Assembly (NCBI GenBank): GCA_036513895.1
Contig: DATBYF010000070.1
Coordinates: 1 to 64,000 of the forward strand
Reading direction: 5' to 3'
DNA length: 64,000 nt
Source: Palsa-147 sp036513895
GTDB lineage: Bacteria; Acidobacteriota; Terriglobia; Acidiferrales; UBA7541
Part shown: positions 17,114 to 24,657 of the stretch, one piece after another
How the letters are laid out: every line of letters begins with the position of its first letter
Numbering within the stretch: the first letter of the stretch is position 1
Translations under genes and position numbers: made by a program
Notes under the pieces: generated by a model
Seen by the model: the letters and a program-made list of their open reading frames with translations, nothing else
The model's database searches: none
What the model was told of the DNA's origin: nothing

Positions 17114-18532
17114 ATGAAAAAATCTTCATTTGTGCTGGCGGCACTGGCTTTGCTGCTAGCTACGGTTTCAACTTCGTATAGCCAGCAGGGTCGTCAAGGT
17201 AATCCGGGGCAACAGGGACAAGGTGCGCAGGATCCCGGCCCGCGCGGCGCGCCAGTTGGCGCCGGTCAGCCGGTGCAAGGATTATCAAACGAAGAAGTCG
17301 ATTATTTTAATAATGGATTGAACCGCTTCCAGGCAGTCGAAACTGTTCCGACCGGCCTGGGCCCGGGCTTCAATATGAACTCATGTTCGGGCTGTCATGC
17401 GCAACCGGCAATAGGAGGTTCAAGCCCCAGCACGACAGCCTATCCAAATATTGGTCCAAATCCACAGGTCGCCGTCGCCACTCTTGATAACGCGTCCAAC
17501 ATAATTCCACCCTTTATCACCGCCGATGGTCCGGTCCGTGAAGCCCGCTTCGTTTACACCACCAATGCAAACGGGAGTCTCACCAACACACCTGACGGCG
17601 GCGTTCACGATCTCTTCACCATCGCTGGACGCGGCGACGCGCAGAGCTGCCAGCTTCAGCAGCCTAACTTCGAGCAGGCGCTGGCACAGCGCAACGTAAT
17701 CTTCAGGACACCCACGCCTCTCTTCGGCCTGGGCATGATCGAAGCGATTACGGACGAAACCATCATGTACAACGCCCTGCAGAATGCTGGCTTGAAACGG
17801 CTCCTCGGAATTTCTGGCCAGCCAAACCGCAATGGAAACGACGGCACAATTTCCAGATTCGGTTGGAAAGCTCAGAACAAATCGCTCAATCTCTTCGCCG
17901 GTGAAGCCTACAACGTGGAAATGGGCGTCACCAACGAAATGTTCCCTGATGAGCGAGGCTTTCCGCCAAATCCGCTTCCAGCAAACTGCCTGATGAACAA
18001 GACGCCGGAGGACGGGACGAATTTCCTTGCCCCCGGCAGCGATTCCGCCGCGGTTGCGAGCGACATCGTTATGTTCGCAACATACATGCGCATGCTCGAT
18101 CAACCCACGCCTGCATGCACGGGCACTGGTTGCTCGCAGTCAATTCAGAACGGCGCCAAGGTGTTTGCCGGCGTCGGCTGCGCGCTTTGCCATACGCCTT
18201 CCATGCAGACGGGGCTGTCGTACTACGCGCCTGCAGGGATCAGTAATGTGACTGCAAATCTATTTTCTGATTTGCTCGTTCACAATATGGGCTCGGGACT
18301 CGCAGACGGCGTCAGTCAAGGTACAGCCGGCCCGTCGCAATTCCGCACGGCGCCATTGTGGGGAGTCGGCCAGCGTGTGTTCTTCCTGCATGACGGCCGC
18401 ACTTCGGACTTGCAACAGGCAATTCTGGCACACGCAAGTCAGGGCTCCGAGGCTAACGGCGTGATCTACCAGTTCCGCGGGCTCACGACAAATCAAAAGC
18501 AGGACCTGCTGAACTTCCTTCGGTCGCTGTAA
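17114..18532 (+). CDS. di-haem oxidoreductase, putative peroxidase (DHOR family)
   Basis: 472 residues from the ATG at 17114, directly preceded by GGAGGGCGGAC. A signal peptide (FVLAALALLLATVSTSYS) is followed by a Gln/Gly-rich linker. Two c-type haem sites are visible: C-S-G-C-H near residue 92 and C-A-L-C-H near residue 365. The layout G-L-N-R-F-Q... with the first CxxCH early and the second late, plus T-A-P-L-W-G-V-G and F-F-L-H-D-G-R near the C-terminus, is that of the DUF1111/DHOR 'thiol oxidoreductase' group. It is a periplasmic electron-transfer protein; the physiological substrate is not known. Confidence 0.9.
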   Translation: MKKSSFVLAALALLLATVSTSYSQQGRQGNPGQQGQGAQDPGPRGAPVGAGQPVQGLSNEEVDYFNNGLNRFQAVETVPTGLGPGFNMNSCSGCHAQPAIGGSSPSTTAYPNIGPNPQVAVATLDNASNIIPPFITADGPVREARFVYTTNANGSLTNTPDGGVHDLFTIAGRGDAQSCQLQQPNFEQALAQRNVIFRTPTPLFGLGMIEAITDETIMYNALQNAGLKRLLGISGQPNRNGNDGTISRFGWKAQNKSLNLFAGEAYNVEMGVTNEMFPDERGFPPNPLPANCLMNKTPEDGTNFLAPGSDSAAVASDIVMFATYMRMLDQPTPACTGTGCSQSIQNGAKVFAGVGCALCHTPSMQTGLSYYAPAGISNVTANLFSDLLVHNMGSGLADGVSQGTAGPSQFRTAPLWGVGQRVFFLHDGRTSDLQQAILAHASQGSEANGVIYQFRGLTTNQKQDLLNFLRSL

Positions 18533-18694
18533 AGCTGTTGGCGGGGCGTTGCTGTGCGAACAGCAGCGCCTCGCTACCTCCACCGCCAACGAAATTGCTC
18601 GCTATCAATACTGCCTCGCCTAAATGCCCTCTCGCTTACAATATAAGGAGACTGAAACCTCAGTCTCCGCACTTGAATTAGCGGACCGCTCATA

Positions 18695-19495
18695 TTGGAA
18701 ACGTCTATCGAGCCTCAAAATCCTTCGCTGCTCGAATTCACAAACGTCACCGTAATGCGGGGCGCCCGCACTGCACTCCACGACATCACGCTTCGCATCG
18801 CCGCAGGCGAACATGTCTGCATCCTGGGCCCCAACGGATGCGGAAAATCCACGCTAATCAAAACCATCACCCGGGAATGCTATCCACTCGCAAGCGAAAA
18901 CTCGCGGATTCTGCTCTTCGGCAAAGCGCAATGGAATATTTTCGAGCTGCGCTCGCTCCTCGGTATCGTCTCGCCCGACCTTCTAGCTTCGTGTACCTCG
19001 GATGCGACCGGCCTCGATGTCGTGCTCTCTGGTTTCTTCGGCAGCACTCGAATCTTCACTCATCATCAGATCGAACCCGATCTTGTCGCTCGCGCCCAGT
19101 CGTCGCTGGCGCGTCTGAATGCCTTGCATCTCGCTGCGCGACCCGTCGCCGAATTATCGTCGGGAGAAGCAAAACGCGTACTTCTCGCGCGCGCCCTCGT
19201 TCACGATCCCAAAACTCTTCTTTTCGATGAGCCAGGAACCGCACTCGACGTCGAAGCCCAGCGCCATCTTCAGGAAACCATGAGAAACCTGGCTCAGCAG
19301 GGAATCGGCATCCTGCTCGTCACCCACCATATCTCCGACATCATTCCCGAAATCGATCGCATCATTTTCCTGCAAGAAGGACGAATCCTCGCCGATGGCA
19401 GCAAAACCGAGTTACTGACAGAAAAGCGCCTAGCCAATCTTTTCGGCGTCCCCGTAAGAATCGCTCGCCAGGACGGCTTCTTCCATCTCTGGTGA
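18695..19495 (+). CDS. orphan ABC transporter ATP-binding protein
   Basis: 266 residues, TTG start at 18695 (the next ATG would cut into the first strand). Walker A is G-P-N-G-C-G-K-S-T, the signature L-S-S-G-E-A-K-R-V, Walker B T-L-L-F-D-E-P, and the switch His lies in V-T-H-H. The signature departs from LSGGQ but keeps S-G-E. No permease or binding protein adjoins. The sequence resembles the YlmA/ModF type of stand-alone ATPases, so a role with an unlinked permease or as a regulatory ATPase is possible. Confidence 0.88.
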   Translation: METSIEPQNPSLLEFTNVTVMRGARTALHDITLRIAAGEHVCILGPNGCGKSTLIKTITRECYPLASENSRILLFGKAQWNIFELRSLLGIVSPDLLASCTSDATGLDVVLSGFFGSTRIFTHHQIEPDLVARAQSSLARLNALHLAARPVAELSSGEAKRVLLARALVHDPKTLLFDEPGTALDVEAQRHLQETMRNLAQQGIGILLVTHHISDIIPEIDRIIFLQEGRILADGSKTELLTEKRLANLFGVPVRIARQDGFFHLW

Positions 19496-19533
19496 CCTTT
19501 GCCGGAATTGCATAGCAGCCTCAATCCAGCAGC

Positions 19534-19550
19534 TGGCACTTGTAGCGGCC
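19534..19550. repeat. short interspersed repeat, copy 1
   Basis: TGGCACTTGTAGCGGCC; it recurs with one mismatch at 29424-29440. Both copies lie in gene-free sequence. It resembles a sigma54 -24 box (TGGCAC) but has no matching -12 box. Confidence 0.45.
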
Positions 19551-19621
19551 GGCGTCAGCCGGGCATCTTTCTTTTGCACTCGCGGCGTTCTTAAAAACCG
19601 ATCAGCTCCCTCCGTCCTTCT

Positions 19622-20599
19622 CTACCCGCCCAGCGCCGCCGCCCCCGCAATCCCCGAATCGCTCTCATACCGCGCATGCACGATAGGAATTTCCAGCGGC
19701 GTGGGATTGATACACCACTCAGGCAATTTCTCCCGGATCCGGTCGAAGAATGGCGCAAGCATCTTCGCCACTCCGCCGCCAATTACAATAATCTCCGGCT
19801 CGAGCAGGTCAATAGTGTTCCCGATCCACACCGTCAGCAGATCAGCCGTCTCTTCAAGCGTCGCTCTGGCGATTGGATCGCCGGCAACAAAAGCTTCGTC
19901 CACCATTTCGCTCGTCACAGCGCGCACATCGCCACGCGCCAGGTTTAATAACTTGGACTCCGGAGAATTAGCCGCGAGCAATTTTTGTCGCGCGCGCTCG
20001 GCGATTGCCGGCCCCGCAGCCAGCGCCTCGATGCAGCCAAGCTTGCCGCATGCGCATCTCGGTCCTCGATAGTCAATGCTGACGTGGCCGCCCTCGCCCG
20101 CCGCGCCAGTACGACCATGGTAAATCTTGCCGTCTAAAATGAAGCCCGTGCCGATCCCCGTCCCCAGCGTCGCATAAAACACAATTCGATATCCGCGCCC
20201 CGCGCCCCAGCGCACTTCCGCCAGCGCGGCGGCCTTGCCATCATTCTCAAGGCAGACCGGCAATTCGTACGCCCGCCGAATTTCTTCCGCCAGGGGATAA
20301 TTCCTCCAGCAAGGCACATTCGGTGGATTAATGATGATGCCTTTGATAGGATCGAGCGGCCCGGGAGCGCAAAGCCCGATCCGGGAAATATCCGGACGCG
20401 CATCCGGCTTTGCCTCGAAGACAGCGTCAATCGCCGATTTCACGGCGCCGAGCCCCTCGGCGGCCGTGCCTTTAGCCGGCATGGGCTTACGCAACTGGAG
20501 CAGAATCTCGCCCTGCTCGTTTACAAGCCCAGCGGCAACCTTCGTCCCACCAATATCTACACCAATAGCGTAGCGAGCCACGTTCCCAACTTTCATCAT
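19622..20599 (-). CDS. ROK family sugar kinase (glucokinase-like)
   Basis: 325 residues. The ATP-binding DxGxT motif appears as G-V-D-I-G-G-T-K near the N-terminus, followed by the sugar-binding region L-E-N-D-G-K-A-A-A. The ROK zinc site is G-G-H-V-S-I-D ... C-A-C-G-K-L-G-C-I-E, and V-I-G-G-G-V is close to the C-terminus. All catalytic residues are in place, so it should phosphorylate glucose or a related hexose. The start sits 21 bases from the relic of a permease 3' end (20621-20662), which suggests this kinase once followed a permease gene directly. Confidence 0.92.
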   Translation of the reverse strand: MMKVGNVARYAIGVDIGGTKVAAGLVNEQGEILLQLRKPMPAKGTAAEGLGAVKSAIDAVFEAKPDARPDISRIGLCAPGPLDPIKGIIINPPNVPCWRNYPLAEEIRRAYELPVCLENDGKAAALAEVRWGAGRGYRIVFYATLGTGIGTGFILDGKIYHGRTGAAGEGGHVSIDYRGPRCACGKLGCIEALAAGPAIAERARQKLLAANSPESKLLNLARGDVRAVTSEMVDEAFVAGDPIARATLEETADLLTVWIGNTIDLLEPEIIVIGGGVAKMLAPFFDRIREKLPEWCINPTPLEIPIVHARYESDSGIAGAAALGG

Positions 20600-20620
20600 G
20601 CAAATCGCGACGGTGCGGTG

Positions 20621-20662
20621 TCACTCCACCGCTAGGTAGGCATATCGTAGCAGAAACAGCAC
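20621..20662 (-). pseudogene. 42-bp relic of an NCS2 permease 3' end
   Basis: On the minus strand this reads V-L-F-L-L-R-Y-A-Y-L-A-V-E-stop. The intact permease at 21804-23099 ends V-L-F-L-L-R-Y-V-Y-L-A-V-E-stop (21804-21845). The two match at 37 of 42 bases. The five differences are two wobble changes, one stop swap (TGA for TAA) and one two-base Val/Ala change. Nothing permease-like continues beyond 20662. The two copies bracket the RAYT/REP block exactly. Confidence 0.75.
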
Positions 20663-20698
20663 TAATCGCCTTCCGACTCGCCTCTCGGTTGAAGTATT

Positions 20699-20791
20699 TG
20701 CCTTCCGGTGGCAGCCCCCTGCTTCAGCAGGAGGAGCTGGACTTCAGTCCGGCGAAAGAAGTTCCGCCGTGAAGTGAGCTTCAGCCCTGGG
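20699..20791 (+). repeat. REP-like repeat R1, left of the RAYT
   Basis: Shares with R2 and R3 the core GGTGGCAGCCCCCTGCTTCA, then a GGAC-TTCA-GTCC hairpin and CGAAAGAA. The 3' part has drifted (GCTTCAGCCCTGGG in place of GCTTTAGCCACGGG). Several nested hairpins are possible, as in bacterial REP/BIME units. Confidence 0.85.
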
Positions 20792-20855
20792 CCTGCTCCG
20801 TACAATTCCCGGATGCTCGCACGCGACGGTATGAAATAAACTGCCCCCTCCCAAT

Positions 20856-21332
20856 ATGCCGCTTGCACCACAAGACACTCGTACTTTCGTCACTTCGTCA
20901 GCTACCTGGGAAAGAAGATCGATCCTACAATCTAATAGTCTCTGCGATCTTCTGCTCGACGTAATTCGCGAGAACCGAGCCAAACGAAGATTCCAAATGC
21001 ACGAATTCGTGTTCATGCGAGATCACATTCATCTAATTCTCACGCCCGCTCCGCTTGTGTCGCTCGAGAAAGTGATGCAGTTCATCAAAGGAGGCTTTTC
21101 TTACCGTGCCAAGAAGGAAATAAGCTTTTGTGGTGAAGTATGGCAGAAGGGTTACAGCGAACACAGAATCAGAAGCGCAAACGAATACGCACAACAAGTT
21201 GAATATCTCTGGATGAATCCCGTAAAAGCTGGCCTCGCGACGCTACCCAACGAATATCCGTACTCCTCAGCGCGATTAAAGACCGAAGTCGATCCGGCCC
21301 CGCTTCAATTTCAACGGACGTCTCGCACATAA
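20856..21332 (+). CDS. REP-associated tyrosine transposase (RAYT, Y1/HUH type)
   Basis: 158 residues. The HUH motif is R-D-H-I-H-L-I-L (about residues 51-58). The catalytic tyrosine region is E-Y-A-Q-Q-V-E-Y followed by the family tag M-N-P-V-K-A-G-L, then Y-P-Y-S-S-A near the end. This is the single-domain Y1 transposase group that maintains REP sequences (TnpA-REP). The frame is intact, with no stop or shift. REP-like repeats lie on both sides in direct and inverted orientation, the normal setting for such a gene. Such enzymes cut single-stranded REP hairpins; many are domesticated. It sits between a kinase and a permease gene that read the other way. Confidence 0.92.
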   Translation: MPLAPQDTRTFVTSSATWERRSILQSNSLCDLLLDVIRENRAKRRFQMHEFVFMRDHIHLILTPAPLVSLEKVMQFIKGGFSYRAKKEISFCGEVWQKGYSEHRIRSANEYAQQVEYLWMNPVKAGLATLPNEYPYSSARLKTEVDPAPLQFQRTSRT

Positions 21333-21376
21333 ATCCCAGCTCCGAAGCCATTGCCTTTCGAGGCGCGCCCTGTGCA

Positions 21377-21470
21377 AGCCTTTAGGTGGCAGCCCCCTGC
21401 TTCAGCACGGGGAGCGGGACTTCAGTCCAGCGAAAGAAGCTCCGTCGAGAAAATGGGCTTTAGCCACGGG
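21377..21470 (+). repeat. REP-like repeat R2, right of the RAYT
   Basis: Direct copy of R3 with a few substitutions: GGTGGCAGCCCCCTGCTTCA, GGGACTTCAGTCCAGCGAAA, and a full right end ATGGGCTTTAGCCACGGG. Confidence 0.88.
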
Positions 21471-21530
21471 CGTTTTCGAGGGCCCAGCGCTAAAGCGCAC
21501 GATCGCAAGCACGACTCCTGCCGGAGCGCT

Positions 21531-21570
21531 GCAGCGCTCCTTCCCCCGCATAAATGCAGGGGCTGCCACC
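21531..21570 (-). repeat. inverted REP-like half-repeat
   Basis: On the minus strand it begins GGTGGCAGCCCCTGCATTTA and continues into GCGGGGGAAGGAGC, the left half of the R1-R3 repeat. With R2 it forms an inverted pair around a GGAGCGCTGCAGCGCTCC palindrome region, similar to a BIME arrangement. Confidence 0.75.
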
Positions 21571-21665
21571 ATATCGAAGCTCACACGTTGCACGCTTTCG
21601 GAAGCTAGCCAGTCGCCTGCCTTCCGACACGCGCCCATCGCCACTTTCGACAGGTGTCCGTTGCA

Positions 21666-21760
21666 TGCCTTTCGGTGGCAGCCCCCTGCTTCAGCAGGGG
21701 GGAGCTGGACTTCAGTCCAGCGAAAGAAAACCTCGCCCCCCAATGGGCTTTAGCCACGGG
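21666..21760 (+). repeat. REP-like repeat R3
   Basis: The best-preserved copy: CCCCCTGC-TTCA-GCAGGGGG and CTGGAC-TTCA-GTCCAG hairpins in series, then ATGGGCTTTAGCCACGGG. It is parallel to R2 and ends 43 bases before the stop of the permease gene. Confidence 0.88.
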
Positions 21761-21803
21761 ACTCGCTTCAAGTTTTAGCTTCGTGATTCGCAACGAGTAC
21801 GTG

Positions 21804-23099
21804 TTATTCCACCGCAAGGTAAACATATCGTAGCAGAAACAGCACGGTCAGAATCCAGATGAGCGGGCTAATTTCCCGATACTTTCCCGCGCCGATTTTC
21901 ACGAGCGTGAAAGAAATCATGCCCAGGCTCAATCCCGTGGCTACGCTAAACGTAAGCGGCGTGGCCAGCACAGTGAGAAACGCGGGAAACGCATCGCTGA
22001 AATCGTCCCAACGAACCCTGGCGATCGATTCGCACATGAGCGAGCCGACGAGTATGAGCGCGGGCGCGGTCGCGTAGCTGGGAATTGCCGTAAGCAGCGG
22101 CGCGCAGAAGAGTGCCGCGCAAAAAAGTGCGGCGATCAGCAGATTCCCCAAGCCCGTCCGCGCCCCGGCCGCCACGCCCGCGGCGCTTTCGATGTAGCTC
22201 GTCACCGTCGAAGTTCCCGTGGCCGCTCCGAAAATTGTCCCAATAGCATCCGCGAGCAACGCCCGGCTCGCGCGCGGCAGCTTGCCGTCGCGAAGGAATT
22301 TCCCCTGATCGCACACGCCCACAAGCGTGCCGACGTTGTCGAACAGGTCCACGAAGAAGAAGATAAAAATCAGCTCGACTAATCCGAGCCGCGCGGCGCC
22401 CCCAAGATTGAGTTTAAAAAGCGTGCCTCCCGGATGCGGCAGCGAGAAGACATGCGTCGGCCACTGGCTGAGTCCGCGCAAAAGGCCGGCAAGAGTCGTA
22501 ACCACAATGCCTATTAGAATTGCCCCGCCGATTCGTCGCGCCATTAGTATCGCCGTCAGAATCAGTCCAAACGCAGCAATCTGGACTTGCGGGTCTCCAA
22601 AATTGCCCAGCGAGACGAAGGTCGCAGGGTTCGCAACGATGATCTTCGCGTTTCGCATTCCCACAAATGCAATGAACAAACCGATGCCCGCCGCCGTCCC
22701 GTGCTTCAAGCAGTCCGGTATCCCGTTCACGATCTGCTCGCGCACGTTGGTCAGCGTCAGGATCAGGAACAGGCATCCCGAAAGGAACACGACGCCCAGC
22801 GCCGTCTGCCAGGGAATACCGCGCCCAATGACGATCGAATAAGTGAAGTAGGCGTTCAGGGACATTCCGGGTGCCAGCGCAATCGGATAGTTCGCCCAGA
22901 CGCCCATAATCAGCGTGGCAACCGCCGCCGAAATGCACGTCGCGAACAGAACCCCTTCGATGGGCATCCCCGCGTCGGCCAGCATCCGCGGATTCACGAC
23001 GATGATATACGCCATCGTCATGAAGGTAGTCAGCCCGGCGAGCAACTCGCGACGCACGGTAGTCTGATTTTCAGTAAGCTTAAAAATGCGTTCGAGCAA
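21804..23099 (-). CDS. NCS2 family purine permease (AzgA/PbuG-like)
   Basis: 431 residues with 12 or more hydrophobic segments. The N-terminus R-R-E-L-L-A-G-L-T-T-F-M-T-M-A-Y-I with V-N-P, then A-L-A-P-G-M-S-L-N-A-Y-F, G-I-G-L-F-I-A-F-V-G, and F-V-D-L-F-D-N-V-G-T are hallmarks of the adenine/guanine/hypoxanthine branch of NCS2 transporters. The start ATG at 23099 fits the family N-terminus. A proton-coupled purine uptake role is likely; substrate choice is not certain. Its 3' end is duplicated as a relic at 20621-20662. Confidence 0.93.
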   Translation of the reverse strand: MLERIFKLTENQTTVRRELLAGLTTFMTMAYIIVVNPRMLADAGMPIEGVLFATCISAAVATLIMGVWANYPIALAPGMSLNAYFTYSIVIGRGIPWQTALGVVFLSGCLFLILTLTNVREQIVNGIPDCLKHGTAAGIGLFIAFVGMRNAKIIVANPATFVSLGNFGDPQVQIAAFGLILTAILMARRIGGAILIGIVVTTLAGLLRGLSQWPTHVFSLPHPGGTLFKLNLGGAARLGLVELIFIFFFVDLFDNVGTLVGVCDQGKFLRDGKLPRASRALLADAIGTIFGAATGTSTVTSYIESAAGVAAGARTGLGNLLIAALFCAALFCAPLLTAIPSYATAPALILVGSLMCESIARVRWDDFSDAFPAFLTVLATPLTFSVATGLSLGMISFTLVKIGAGKYREISPLIWILTVLFLLRYVYLAVE

Positions 23100-23343
23100 T
23101 CACTCGCTCCAATTGCCATACAAAAAAGTGGCCAATCATAAGTCGCGCACCCTATTGCGTCAACGATCCGCGCATCTTACGGCCGTGTCTGTTGGCTTTC
23201 GGTTCTATTGGTCGTTGGTCTTTCGCGTGCCCCATCCTTGTGAAGCAAGGGTGGTTCTCGCCCTATCCACATCCTGATTCCCAAAAAGACACCAAAGAAT
23301 TGATGCCCTCGCCACCGTGACTTCACCGCTTCTATCTTTACCT

Positions 23344-23373
23344 CAGAGCCCGGAGGCTCCCGCCTCCGGGTCC
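23344..23373. repeat. 30-bp palindromic repeat, copy 2
   Basis: Identical to 12106-12135, with the same CCCGGAGGC/GCCTCCGGG hairpin. It also lies in non-coding sequence. Confidence 0.8.
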
Positions 23374-23418
23374 GATGTCGACGCCGACGGGAACCCGAAA
23401 TCCTTACAGAGTCGTCGT

Positions 23419-23447
23419 TTGACAAGCCGCCAAAACTATGCTACAGT
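23419..23447 (+). promoter_or_regulatory. sigma70 promoter with operator-like repeats
   Basis: TTGACA at 23419-23424, a 17-base spacer and TACAGT at 23442-23447. Just downstream is an inverted repeat TGTTAC-N16-GTAACA (23465-23492) and a direct repeat AATTACGGA (23448-23456 and 23492-23500). Overlap of such repeats with the start region suggests a repressor site. The first sure gene downstream is the ABC exporter at 23836. Confidence 0.6.
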
Positions 23448-23835
23448 AATTACGGAACTATGACTGTTACACTCAGTTATAGAGAAGTAACAATTACGGA
23501 CGTGGAACTTCGTCCGAAGGAGGCTGGTAACACGTGGCAGGCGAACACCCAGCGTGCAACCAATGCACCCGTAGCGCCGGCATCCTGTTTACCCTGAGCC
23601 TCGAAGGGCCGGCGTCTTTCCGCCCCGCCACCGTTTGCCAAATTTGACTGCAACATGATCCAGCGCCAAGCTTTTCTACTCGATACACCAAGCATCGTCA
23701 CTAGCCCCTGAAACCCTTTCAGCGCTGCTCTCGTCACTCTGTTGCGCAGCGTTTTTGCTCAGCTTCGCCATCTATGAGATTCTCGCGATAGCAGGCCGCG
23801 GCGCCCAAACTAACGCGCTGCACCTGATCGAGCTA

Positions 23836-24657
23836 ATGGAACCTACACCTCAAACCTCCGAACCGTATGCGATAAAAACTGATGAATTGACGCGGAAATT
23901 TGGCGAAATGATTGCCGTGGATGCGCTCAATCTGCGCATTTCGAGCGGGAAGATTTTTGGGCTGCTTGGGCCGAATGGGGCAGGGAAGAGCACGACGATT
24001 AAAATGCTTACGACGCTTCTCGAACCAACGTCAGGTTCAGCGACCGTCGCGGGCTTCGACATCGTGCGCGCTCCCTCTCAGGTGCGCAGGCACATCGGCT
24101 ACGTTCCGCAACTGTTGTCTGCCGATGGCGGGCTTACTGGATTTGAAAATTTGATGCTCTCCGCGAAGCTCTACGGGATGCCTCGAACCGAGAGAAAGGG
24201 CCGAATTGCTGAAGCGCTCGATTTCATGGGCCTGACCGAATCCGGCAAGCGGCTGGTGAAGACTTACTCGGGCGGAATGATTCGGCGCCTTGAACTCGCG
24301 CAGGCGATGCTGCACCGGCCAACTGTGATGTTTCTCGATGAGCCGACGATTGGACTCGACCCCGTGGCGAGGCACGCGGTGTGGGATCGCCTGGAAGACT
24401 TGCAGCAGGAATCGCAGATGACCGTCCTTATTACGACGCACGACATGGATGAAGCTGACGAACTTTGCGACGAGTTGGCGATTCTACATCAGGGCAAGGT
24501 CGCGGCCGTTGGGGAGCCGGATGCGCTGAAAGCATCCGTTGGGCCGGATGCTACGCTCGACGACGTGTTCGCGCATTTCAGCGGAGGCTCGATTCAGGAA
24601 GGAGGCAGCTATCGTGACGTCCGCCAGGCTCGACGCACAGCCAGCCGCTTGGGCTGA
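23836..24657 (+). CDS. ABC exporter ATP-binding protein (DrrA-like)
   Basis: 273 residues from the ATG at 23836; the frame opens at 23755 but the family begins near here. Walker A is G-P-N-G-A-G-K-S-T, the signature Y-S-G-G-M-I-R-R-L, Walker B V-M-F-L-D-E-P-T-I-G-L-D-P, and the switch His lies in T-T-H-D-M-D-E-A-D. The T-L-D-D-V-F...G near the C-terminus is typical of daunorubicin-resistance-type ATPases. It overlaps its permease gene by 44 bases. Exports lipids or drugs by family analogy; substrate unknown. Confidence 0.92.
   Translation: MEPTPQTSEPYAIKTDELTRKFGEMIAVDALNLRISSGKIFGLLGPNGAGKSTTIKMLTTLLEPTSGSATVAGFDIVRAPSQVRRHIGYVPQLLSADGGLTGFENLMLSAKLYGMPRTERKGRIAEALDFMGLTESGKRLVKTYSGGMIRRLELAQAMLHRPTVMFLDEPTIGLDPVARHAVWDRLEDLQQESQMTVLITTHDMDEADELCDELAILHQGKVAAVGEPDALKASVGPDATLDDVFAHFSGGSIQEGGSYRDVRQARRTASRLG

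Larger units (their letters stand above)
23100..23835. other. long intergenic region with repeats and one strong promoter
   Basis: 736 bases between the divergent permease and ABC exporter genes. The left part should hold the permease promoter. It contains a 30-bp palindromic repeat (23344-23373), a strong plus-strand promoter (23419-23447), operator-like repeats next to it, and a short repeat GTAGCGCCGGCATCCTG (23571-23587) that recurs inverted near 31390-31408. No protein-coding gene is convincing. A 45-codon frame at 23460-23597 runs into the short repeat and may be only chance. Confidence 0.5.

Noticed and set aside
18545..18570. Hairpin GGCGTTGCTG/CAGCAGCGCC after the di-haem oxidoreductase as a terminator.
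   Set aside because: Strong stem but no T-run follows; could be a Rho-independent relic or simple structure.
19534..19550. TGGCAC near 19534 and 29424 as sigma54 promoters.
   Set aside because: The -12 TTGC box is missing at the right distance, and both belong to a dispersed repeat.
20699..21760. Repeats around 21 kb as a CRISPR array.
   Set aside because: Spacing is irregular, orientation mixed, the units are about 93 bases with internal hairpins, and no cas gene is present.
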